DNA of 64,000 nucleotides from Geojedonia sp051814705 (GTDB lineage: Bacteria; Bacteroidota; Bacteroidia; Flavobacteriales; Flavobacteriaceae). Below the pieces are notes generated by a model that saw nothing but the letters and a program-made list of their open reading frames with translations, did no database searches and was not told the origin of the DNA. The stretch spans positions 124,001 through 188,000 of the forward strand of contig JBPWQW010000001.1 of NCBI GenBank assembly GCA_051814705.1. The letters are read 5' to 3'. The number at the start of each line of letters is the position of its first letter. The first letter of the stretch is position 1. This document shows, one piece after another, positions 44,591-52,193 of the stretch. A program made the position numbers and the translations under genes.

Positions 44591-45205
44591 ATGCATGTTG
44601 CTGTAGCCGGAAACATTGGTGCTGGTAAAACCACACTCACAAAATCACTTGCCAAACATTACAAATGGGAACCTCAGTTGGAGGATGTCGTTGATAATCC
44701 GTATTTGGATGATTTTTACAACCAAATGGAACGCTGGAGCTTTAATCTGCAAGTATATTTTTTGAACAGTCGGTTTCGTCAAGTGGGACTCATTCGTAAA
44801 AGTGGCAAGGACATTATCCAGGATCGTACTATTTATGAAGACGCCCATATTTTTGCTCCTAACCTACATGCAATGGGTTTAATGACCAACCGCGATTATG
44901 AAAACTACCGTTCTCTTTTTGATTTGATGGAATCGTTTGTTGAAGGTCCCGATTTATTGATTTATTTGCGAAGCTCCATACCCAATTTAGTAAACCAAAT
45001 TCATAAACGTGGCCGTGATTATGAAAACTCAATTAGCATCGATTATTTAAGTAGATTGAATGAACGTTACGAAGCTTGGATTCATGGATACAACAAAGGC
45101 AAGTTATTGATTATTGATGTCGATACTTTAGATTTTGTGACCAATCCTGAAGATTTAGGAAGTGTAATCAATAAAATTGACGCCGAAATTCATGGTTTGT
45201 TTTAA
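44591..45205 (+). CDS. Deoxynucleoside kinase
   Basis: This 204-residue cytoplasmic kinase salvages deoxynucleosides. It has the P-loop GNIGAGKT (residues 7-14), the substrate-side motif QDRTIYEDAHIF (ERS/DRT region) and the LID-type RGRDYENSI Arg-rich segment. This is the layout of bacterial deoxyadenosine/deoxyguanosine kinases of the dNK family. Length is typical. It is the last gene before a bidirectional terminator. Which base is preferred cannot be read from the sequence, so no symbol is given. Confidence 0.92.
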   Translation: MHVAVAGNIGAGKTTLTKSLAKHYKWEPQLEDVVDNPYLDDFYNQMERWSFNLQVYFLNSRFRQVGLIRKSGKDIIQDRTIYEDAHIFAPNLHAMGLMTNRDYENYRSLFDLMESFVEGPDLLIYLRSSIPNLVNQIHKRGRDYENSISIDYLSRLNERYEAWIHGYNKGKLLIIDVDTLDFVTNPEDLGSVINKIDAEIHGLF

Positions 45206-45221
45206 TACCAAACACAAAGGC

Positions 45222-45266
45222 ATATAAACAAAAAACCACGCAAATAGCGTGGTTTTTTGTTTATAT
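45222..45266. terminator. Bidirectional terminator between dNK and hppA
   Basis: A perfect 20-bp inverted repeat (45222-45241 with 45247-45266, 5-nt loop; core ACCACGC/GCGTGGT) has A-rich and T-rich outer parts. It sits between convergent genes and can terminate both. Confidence 0.93.
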
Positions 45267-45278
45267 AAAAGTGTTAAA

Positions 45279-47666
45279 TTAGTTCTCTTCTTTAACCTCT
45301 TCAATTTCTTTTTTAACTACTTTTTTGCCGGTTTCAACTTTAGCCTCACCTTTTAAAGCTTCCAATTTTGCTTTTACTTCAGCTTCAGTTCCTTCAATGA
45401 CTTGATAATCTGTTTTTGTTTCTCCATTTTCAGTCGTAGTTGTAGTTACCACAGCTTTAGTAGCTCCTTCGTCCACAGTAGTTAATTCTACTCTAACTTC
45501 TTTAGAAATAGCAGTATCTACATTCGATGTATAAGCCGTTAAACCTTCTGAAGATAATGCAATACTCGGAGCAATTACTAATGCTACAACAGACATTAAC
45601 TTCAATAAAATATTTAACGATGGGCCTGAAGTATCTTTAAATGGATCACCAACGGTATCACCTACAACAGCTGCTTTATGAGCATCTGTTCCTTTACGTC
45701 CATCAGCTTCAATCATTTTTTTAGCATTATCCCAAGCACCACCCGCATTGGATTGGAAAATTGCCATAAGCACACCACAAGTAGTAACACCTGCCAACAA
45801 ACCTCCAAGCATTTCGGCGCCTCCAATAAATCCAACTGCAACAGGCACGGCAATAGCTAATAAGCCTGGTAAAACCATTTCCTTAATTGATGCTTTTGTT
45901 GATATGTCAACACATTTATCGTATTCTGCATATCCATCGGCAGCATCAAAAATAGCCCGATCTTCTTTTGTGGCTTTACTCATATCCGAATCATACTTGC
46001 GCATAACGACTAGAGCCGCTTTTAATTGAGGAATATCTCTAAACTGACGTCGCACTTCTTCAATCATTGCCATGGCTGCACGACCAACAGCTTTCATAGA
46101 TAAAGCTGAAAATACGAAAGGTAGCATACCACCAACTAATAGACCCGCCATAATTTGAGGCTGAGACACATCAATAGAAACTAGGTTAGCAACTTTCATA
46201 AAAGCAGCAAATAATGCTAAGGCTGTTAGCGCTGCAGAAGCGATAGCAAAACCTTTACCGATAGCTGCTGTAGTATTTCCAACGGCATCTAATTTATCGG
46301 TACGCTCACGTACTTCATGTGGTAATTCTGCCATTTCAGCAATACCACCTGCATTATCAGAAATTGGTCCGTAAGCATCAACTGCTAATTGAATTCCTGT
46401 ATTTGCTAACATCCCAACAGCAGCTATAGCAATACCGTATAAACCTGCGAAATAATGAGACACTAAAATTGCCGCTGCAATTAATAAAATAGGAATCATA
46501 GTAGACATCATACCGACACCTAATCCTGCAATAATGTTTGTTGCAGAACCTGTTTCAGATTGTCTTACTATCGATCTTACTGGTTTTTTATCAGTTCCCG
46601 TATAATATTCTGTTACTTTTCCAACTGCCAAACCGGCAACCAGTCCTGCAATTGTAGCCCAAAAGACGCCTATTGATCCAAATGGCAATCCTTCAACTTC
46701 TGCAGGTATAAATTCTTTTATTAAAAAATAGGATGCAACCACCATTAAAATAGCAGAACCAAATTCGCCAATATTAAGTGCGGATTGAGGAGAGCCTCCT
46801 TCCTTTACTTTTACAAAAAATGTTCCAATTATTGACATCACGATACCTATTGCGGCTAGTGCCAATGGCAAATACACAGCTCCCAAGCCATTAAAACTTG
46901 GAGTAATAATAAAGGCACCCAAAACCATAGTTCCAATGATTGAACCCACGTACGATTCGAATAAATCGGCTCCCATACCAGCAACGTCACCTACGTTATC
47001 CCCAACATTATCAGCAATTGTTGCAGGATTCAAAGGGTGATCTTCTGGAATTCCAGCTTCAACTTTACCAACTAAGTCAGCACCAACATCGGCAGCTTTG
47101 GTATAAATACCCCCACCAACACGAGCAAATAATGCTATTGAAGAGGCTCCAAGAGAGAAACCTGAAAGCACATTGAGTACTTCGGTAATATCCCAGCCTT
47201 GTGTATTATAAAATGCAAATAAACTGCTTAAGCCTAAAACGCCCAAGCCAACAACACCTAAGCCCATTACAGAACCACCAGCGAAAGCAACTTCCAATGC
47301 TTTTCCCAAAGATGTTCTGGCAGCTTGTGTAGTCCTAACGTTAGCTTTTGTAGCCACGCGCATACCAATAAAACCAGCCAATCCTGAACAAATAGCGCCA
47401 ACAATAAAAGACAAGGCAACTAAACCATTAGATCCTTCTTCGGTATTGCCTTTAAAAAATAATAAAATAGCTACTGCGATTACAAATAGTGATAAGATTT
47501 TGTATTCTGCTTTAAGAAAAGACATGGCCCCATCGGCAATGTTTTTAGCAATTCTTTTCATTTTATCATCTCCTTGGTCTTGTTTTGTTACCCATGCACT
47601 TTTAACAAATACAAATACAAGTGCCAAAACACCAAAAAGAGGCAAATAATTTACTAATAATTCCAT
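45279..47666 (-). CDS. hppA: Membrane-bound proton/sodium-translocating pyrophosphatase
   Basis: This 795-residue pump with about 16 transmembrane helices couples pyrophosphate hydrolysis to ion export. The active-site segment is GGGIYTKAADVGADLVGKVEAG followed by DNVGDNVGDVAGMGADL. The segment VGNTTAAIGKG has Ala at the position where K+-independent enzymes carry Lys, so it should be K+-dependent. I start at MELLVNYLPLFG (ATG 47664-47666); an earlier in-frame TTG falls inside a promoter element. The C-terminal 75 residues form an unusual charged, Glu/Lys/Thr-rich tail after the last helix. H+ versus Na+ specificity is not decidable here. Confidence 0.94.
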   Translation of the reverse strand: MELLVNYLPLFGVLALVFVFVKSAWVTKQDQGDDKMKRIAKNIADGAMSFLKAEYKILSLFVIAVAILLFFKGNTEEGSNGLVALSFIVGAICSGLAGFIGMRVATKANVRTTQAARTSLGKALEVAFAGGSVMGLGVVGLGVLGLSSLFAFYNTQGWDITEVLNVLSGFSLGASSIALFARVGGGIYTKAADVGADLVGKVEAGIPEDHPLNPATIADNVGDNVGDVAGMGADLFESYVGSIIGTMVLGAFIITPSFNGLGAVYLPLALAAIGIVMSIIGTFFVKVKEGGSPQSALNIGEFGSAILMVVASYFLIKEFIPAEVEGLPFGSIGVFWATIAGLVAGLAVGKVTEYYTGTDKKPVRSIVRQSETGSATNIIAGLGVGMMSTMIPILLIAAAILVSHYFAGLYGIAIAAVGMLANTGIQLAVDAYGPISDNAGGIAEMAELPHEVRERTDKLDAVGNTTAAIGKGFAIASAALTALALFAAFMKVANLVSIDVSQPQIMAGLLVGGMLPFVFSALSMKAVGRAAMAMIEEVRRQFRDIPQLKAALVVMRKYDSDMSKATKEDRAIFDAADGYAEYDKCVDISTKASIKEMVLPGLLAIAVPVAVGFIGGAEMLGGLLAGVTTCGVLMAIFQSNAGGAWDNAKKMIEADGRKGTDAHKAAVVGDTVGDPFKDTSGPSLNILLKLMSVVALVIAPSIALSSEGLTAYTSNVDTAISKEVRVELTTVDEGATKAVVTTTTTENGETKTDYQVIEGTEAEVKAKLEALKGEAKVETGKKVVKKEIEEVKEEN

Positions 47667-47705
47667 ATGCGTTAGATTATAATTAATTGAGTTTTTTAAC
47701 GGGGT

Positions 47706-47713
47706 CAAAAATA
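47706..47713 (-). promoter_or_regulatory. Candidate -7 promoter element of hppA
   Basis: On the minus strand TATTTTTG matches TAnnTTTG, 40 bp upstream of the hppA ATG at 47666. The -33 region is a T run (weak). Confidence 0.5.
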
Positions 47714-47724
47714 GTAAAATATAC

Positions 47725-47789
47725 CTGATAAAAAAATCTTAAATTTAAGATGTCAGCTTAAAAGATTGTATTGGATATTTTTTTATCAG
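47725..47789. repeat. Nested inverted repeats upstream of hppA promoter
   Basis: CTGATAAAAAAAT (47725-47737) and ATTTTTTTATCAG (47777-47789) are perfect 13-bp inverted arms. Between them, overlapping the left arm, is the 16-bp palindrome ATCTTAAATTTAAGAT (47736-47751). They lie directly upstream of the hppA -7 element and cover its -33 region, so an operator is more likely than an RNA structure. Confidence 0.5.
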
Positions 47790-48081
47790 AAAATGAAGGT
47801 TCTTTGTTTCTTAGGATCGCTTTCTACATAGGGATTCACACATTGAAGATAAATTTTACTTGCTTGTTGTTCCCAAACCGCTTACATTAGCTTCCTTTTT
47901 TTACCCCTAATTTGTATGAAAAAAAAATAATGACAAACTGTTAAATAAAAATAACAAAGCCTTATCAACCTCATTTTTAGGCTGGTTATGAAAATAATTT
48001 TGTTTAATTTCGCCGTTTTTAAAAAATCAAAATAGTTCATTGGCTATATATTAAACATACACAGGAAAAATAATACTACTT

Positions 48082-50982
48082 ATGAGACCTACAATCATAA
48101 AGAAAGTAAATACATATCGTGAACCCCTTGAGCAAATTAGTGTTATACTGGCATCGCTAATAATTGTACTTGCCGTATTGGTTTTGATAGGTTGGGCTTT
48201 CGATATGAAATCATTAAGCCAACCCATTTCTACAGCAGCAGCAATGAACCCTTTTTCTGCAATATGCTTTATTTTTCAGGGTTTGGGATTTATACTACTG
48301 ACACGCTTTAAGAAAATAAACATATTAAAGGTTGCTGGAATTATAATGGTACTGATGTCACTGGTGCTGGCCAGTACTATTTTTGGTGAAATTATTTTTA
48401 AATCCAATACTCGTTTGGATGCTTGGCTTTTCCAAGACAAACTCAGCACTGGTGTTAAAGGGTTTTCTTTAAGCTATATGGCTGTAAGTTCTGCCCTAAG
48501 TTTTGTAATGACTGGAATAGCGTTGTTACCATTAATACATGAAAAGTTGGGAAAATGGTTTCTCTCTCAATTTTTGGCATGTGCTGTAGGTTTTATTGCC
48601 ATGCTTGCCTTATTGGGATACATCTATAATATTGAATTATTTTATAGGATACCTATGTATTACCCTATGTCAATCCTTACAACCATATGCTTTTTATTTA
48701 TGGCTCATTGTATTCTTTTTTCTACTAAAAACAAAGGTTTGATACATGTATTTTTAGGTTCCGATTTTGGATCGATAATGGCTAGAAAACTAATCCCTGC
48801 TGCGCTTATTCTTCCCGTGGCCCTTGGATTTATAAGACTCTATTTGGAACGAAAAAACATCATAAACCATGAACTGGGTGTGGGGTTCATGGTCATGAGC
48901 AGTATGGTGGTTATTATTTTCTTTATCTGGATCAGTGCTCGTGAACTGAATTGGAAAGACACCTTGAGGAAAGAGGCGATACTAACGACAGCAGAAACAG
49001 TTAACCGATTGGAACTTGCTACCAAATCGGGGAATGTTGGTATTTGGGAATGGGATATTATAAACAACAAATTTATATGGGACAAACAAATGTGCGCGCT
49101 TTACGACATAGCCGATAATTCATTTGATGGTACCTTTAAATCTTGGATTCAGACCCTCCATCCTGAAGATGCAGAAAGAGTTCCCCATGAAATCTTAACA
49201 GCTATAAAAAAAGGGGAAGAATATTATAATTCAGAGTTTCGTGTTGTCTGGCCAGATTTATCTATCAAAACCATTAATACTAGAGCCAAAATTGAACGCA
49301 ATAAAAAGGGTAAAGCTTTGCGTTTGATAGGGACCAATTGGGATATTAGTGAACGTGTAGAAATAGAAGAAGAACTCCGCGAAAACAATGTGTTTCTTGA
49401 TGCTATTTTTGAAAACCTCCCCAACATGCTGTTTGTAAAAGATGCCAAAGATTCGAGCTATATCCGAGTTAACCGTGTAGGAGAAAAATTATTGGGATAT
49501 AAACAAAGTGATCTAATGGGCAAAAATGATTACGATCTTTTTCCAAAAGAACAAGCCGACTTTTTTGTTAATACGGATAAAGAATTAATCAAGAATGGCA
49601 AATTATTTGAGATTAAAGAAGAAAAGATAAACACACCACATGGCGAGCGCAGGCTACGCACCAAAAAAATCCCTATATACAACAAAAACGGTTTACCCTC
49701 CTTTATATTGGGTATTTCAGAGGATATTACTGAACAGAAACGATTAGAAGAAGAGCTCAAAAAGTCTCACCTTGAATTAGAGCAAAAAGTAAAAGTAAGA
49801 ACTCAAGAATTGAGCGAGAGCGAAAACAAACTTCAAAGTCTTTTTGAAAACGCCCCGGTTAGTATCGCAATATTTGATTTGGAATCATCAAAATTTGTAA
49901 AAGCCAATAAAAATGCTTCGCTTTTGTTCAAATACTCTCCTGAACAATTGGCCAAAATGACACCCGGAGATATTAGCCCAAAGTTTCAGCCAGATGGCAT
50001 TCTATCAGAACAAAAGATTAAGGAAAATGTTAAAAATGCGATGCTAGGTAAAAAAGTAAGTTTTGAATGGATGCATCGTGATGCCGAAAGAAATTTAATC
50101 CCTTGTGAAGTTCACTTAGTCCTTTTGCCAAACACCGAGCGACCACAAATTTATGCCCATACCATTGATATTACCGAACGAACTAAAACACGAGAAAAAC
50201 TTAAACAGCATTATAAGGAACTTGCTTTAAAAAACAAAGAGATAGAAACCCGTTTAAAAGAGTTGAATGTAGTAAATTCTGAACTCCAAAAAATAAACAG
50301 TGAATTAGATCGCTTTGTGTATAGTGCCTCTCATGATTTGCGATCTCCCCTAAAATCATTGCTTGGCCTGTCAGATTTAGTCATAGATGATATAGAACCA
50401 GAAAATACAGCTCAGTTAGAACATGTAAATATGATGAAGAAAAGCATCATTAAACTCGACAATTTTATTGAAGATATCTTGGAGTATTCTCGAAATGCCC
50501 GTACCGAGGTTGCTCAAGAGTTTATCGATTTTAAAGCACTCATTCAAGACGTTACAAGTGAACACAACCATATGGCAGAAGCAAAGGAAATAACACTTAA
50601 TTTAAACATCGATCAGAACTTGAAATTTGTTTCGGATAAAAGAAGGTTGAATGTCGTTTTAAACAATCTTATTTCCAATGCCATTAAATATAGGGATCTC
50701 TCAAAAGAATGCCCTTTTGTAACGGTTGATATCAAATGTGATATAGACGAGGCTATTATACGTATTCAAGATAACGGGATTGGTATTGACACAATGAAAA
50801 AAGACAAAATATTTGAAATGTTTTATAGAGCCACCAGGATTTCTAGAGGTTCAGGACTTGGATTGTATATTGTAAAGGAGGCCCTTGATAATCTTAATGG
50901 GACTATTAAAGTTGAATCGGAATTACATAAAGGAACTCTATTTACTGTAAACCTGCCCAATCAACTTACAGCACTAAATTAA
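48082..50982 (+). CDS. Membrane histidine kinase with multiple PAS domains
   Basis: This 966-residue protein has about 7-8 hydrophobic helices in the first 290 residues (a membrane sensor, not a recognised MASE type). Three PAS/PAC units follow (about 310-435, 440-560 and 590-715; landmarks GNVGIWEWDIINNKF, LFVKDAKDSSYIRVN, SLFENAPVSIAIFDLESS). Coiled coils link them. The kinase core has the H-box YSASHDLRSPLKSLLGL with His751 and the ATP boxes NNLISNAIKYRD, IQDNGIGID and GSGLGLYIVKEAL. No receiver is fused. It ends 11 bp before a stand-alone receiver gene, its likely partner. The signal is unknown; PAS domains suggest redox, light or small-ligand input. Confidence 0.9.
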   Translation: MRPTIIKKVNTYREPLEQISVILASLIIVLAVLVLIGWAFDMKSLSQPISTAAAMNPFSAICFIFQGLGFILLTRFKKINILKVAGIIMVLMSLVLASTIFGEIIFKSNTRLDAWLFQDKLSTGVKGFSLSYMAVSSALSFVMTGIALLPLIHEKLGKWFLSQFLACAVGFIAMLALLGYIYNIELFYRIPMYYPMSILTTICFLFMAHCILFSTKNKGLIHVFLGSDFGSIMARKLIPAALILPVALGFIRLYLERKNIINHELGVGFMVMSSMVVIIFFIWISARELNWKDTLRKEAILTTAETVNRLELATKSGNVGIWEWDIINNKFIWDKQMCALYDIADNSFDGTFKSWIQTLHPEDAERVPHEILTAIKKGEEYYNSEFRVVWPDLSIKTINTRAKIERNKKGKALRLIGTNWDISERVEIEEELRENNVFLDAIFENLPNMLFVKDAKDSSYIRVNRVGEKLLGYKQSDLMGKNDYDLFPKEQADFFVNTDKELIKNGKLFEIKEEKINTPHGERRLRTKKIPIYNKNGLPSFILGISEDITEQKRLEEELKKSHLELEQKVKVRTQELSESENKLQSLFENAPVSIAIFDLESSKFVKANKNASLLFKYSPEQLAKMTPGDISPKFQPDGILSEQKIKENVKNAMLGKKVSFEWMHRDAERNLIPCEVHLVLLPNTERPQIYAHTIDITERTKTREKLKQHYKELALKNKEIETRLKELNVVNSELQKINSELDRFVYSASHDLRSPLKSLLGLSDLVIDDIEPENTAQLEHVNMMKKSIIKLDNFIEDILEYSRNARTEVAQEFIDFKALIQDVTSEHNHMAEAKEITLNLNIDQNLKFVSDKRRLNVVLNNLISNAIKYRDLSKECPFVTVDIKCDIDEAIIRIQDNGIGIDTMKKDKIFEMFYRATRISRGSGLGLYIVKEALDNLNGTIKVESELHKGTLFTVNLPNQLTALN

Positions 50983-50993
50983 AATTCTAAATT

Positions 50994-51383
50994 ATGAAAC
51001 ATGTCTTATTGATTGACGATAATGAAATTGACAGTTACATCGCAAAACACGTCTTCGCCAAAGGTGAAGTAGCAGAAAAAATAGTAGTTCAGAATTCTGC
51101 TATAGAAGCTCTAGAATTTTTAGATTCTCTAAAAGATAACTTTGGAGAATTTCCAGATACTATTTTTCTGGATATCCAGATGCCTGAAATGGATGGGTTT
51201 GGGTTTCTTGATGAATTTAAAAAATTTCCTGAGACTATTCAAAACCAATGTAAGATAATCATGCTTACATCCTCAAATGATCAACAAGATATTAACCACT
51301 CATTTCAGTATCCCTTTGTAAAAAAATATATAACCAAACCTTTAACCCTAAAGAAACTTGAAGACTGTAATCCTTTACCTTAA
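50994..51383 (+). CDS. Single-domain response regulator (receiver only)
   Basis: This 129-residue protein is only a CheY-like receiver: acidic pocket IDDNE (7-11), phospho-acceptor Asp60 in FLDIQMPEMDG, Thr/Ser in MLTSSN and Lys in ITKPL. It has no output domain, so it would act by protein contact or as a phosphate relay or sink for the preceding PAS kinase. The KFPETIQNQCKIIMLTSS region resembles the receivers paired with phytochrome/PAS-type kinases (Rcp1-like). It is 11 bp after the kinase gene and surely co-transcribed. Confidence 0.92.
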   Translation: MKHVLLIDDNEIDSYIAKHVFAKGEVAEKIVVQNSAIEALEFLDSLKDNFGEFPDTIFLDIQMPEMDGFGFLDEFKKFPETIQNQCKIIMLTSSNDQQDINHSFQYPFVKKYITKPLTLKKLEDCNPLP

Positions 51384-51511
51384 CACTATATAAACAAGGC
51401 GTTTGCATAAAATGACCATTCAATATCACGATCTAAATTAGTAAATGGCATTAATTAAAATCCTAATAATCCAGTATTAAAAAGTTTCGCTTTTAAGCAA
51501 TCAATATAAAT

Positions 51512-52042
51512 TTATATGCTAAAGCTTTCCTTAGCCTTATAGTCACTTGTGTTATAGCGTTCAATACATTTATTTAAGATGTCGTACGCTTCTTCTGCAT
51601 TGCCCCAATCTCCAACGTCTACTTTCTTTTTTTCCAAATCTTTATATACTTGGAAGAAATGCTCAATTTCCTTTACTTGGTGCGGATTCAAATCTGATAA
51701 GTCATTTAAACTATTCCAATTTGGGTCCGAAACTGGGACACAGATCACTTTTTCATCATTCCCTTTTTCATCTGCCATGTGAAATACACCAATGGCTTTT
51801 ACTTCCATAACGCACATGGGAAAAGTTGGTTCTGTCCCCAAAACCAAAACATCCAATGGGTCACCATCCAAAGCCAAAGTCTCTGGAATAAATCCATAAT
51901 CGGCTGGATACATCATGGATGAATACAGCACCCTATCGAAACGAATCTTTTTTAGCTTAAAATCGTACTCGTACTTATTACGGCTTCCTTTTGGGATTTC
52001 GATTAATGCATCGAAGGTTTTTGATGTATATTGTTGTTCCAT
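51512..52042 (-). CDS. ppa: Soluble inorganic pyrophosphatase (family I)
   Basis: This 176-residue cytoplasmic enzyme hydrolyses pyrophosphate. The signature D-x-D-P-x-D is in LDGDPLDVLVLG; further active-site text is EIPKGSRNKYEYD and YPADYGFIPET, and VSDPNWNSLNDLSDL completes the family I pattern. Length is normal for bacteria. It is monocistronic, with a good Bacteroidota promoter just upstream. Together with hppA 4 kb away, the cell has both a soluble and an energy-conserving route for pyrophosphate. Confidence 0.96.
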   Translation of the reverse strand: MEQQYTSKTFDALIEIPKGSRNKYEYDFKLKKIRFDRVLYSSMMYPADYGFIPETLALDGDPLDVLVLGTEPTFPMCVMEVKAIGVFHMADEKGNDEKVICVPVSDPNWNSLNDLSDLNPHQVKEIEHFFQVYKDLEKKKVDVGDWGNAEEAYDILNKCIERYNTSDYKAKESFSI

Positions 52043-52063
52043 AATTATTTAAAATAAAGCTCA

Positions 52064-52094
52064 CAAAGATACTGAAGCCCTTAAGTCTGGACAA
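52064..52094 (-). promoter_or_regulatory. ppa promoter (TTG / TAnnTTTG)
   Basis: On the minus strand TTG (52094-52092), a 20-bp spacer and TATCTTTG (52071-52064) match the Bacteroidota -33/-7 consensus, 22 bp before the ppa start codon. Confidence 0.7.
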
Positions 52095-52193
52095 CTAATT
52101 GCACTTGTCATTAACAAAAAAATAAACGATTTTATATTACAGTAGACAATTAACTCTAGAGTCTATTATGTCACCTTAGTTAAGATAAGACTT

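Larger units (their letters stand above)
47667..48081. other. Divergent intergenic region hppA / PAS histidine kinase
   Basis: This 415-bp gap contains the hppA promoter and inverted repeats (listed separately). Near the plus-strand gene, TAATTTCG (48005-48012) is a possible -7 element for the kinase. About 180 bp in between are AT-rich with no gene. Confidence 0.5.

Noticed and set aside
45222..45266. 20-bp perfect inverted repeat as a recombination or attachment site
   Set aside because: A-rich and T-rich flanks and position between convergent genes identify it as a bidirectional terminator.
47667..47708. Longer HppA start at an upstream TTG
   Set aside because: The codon lies inside the -7 promoter element; the ATG at 47666 gives the normal family N-terminus MELLVNYLP.
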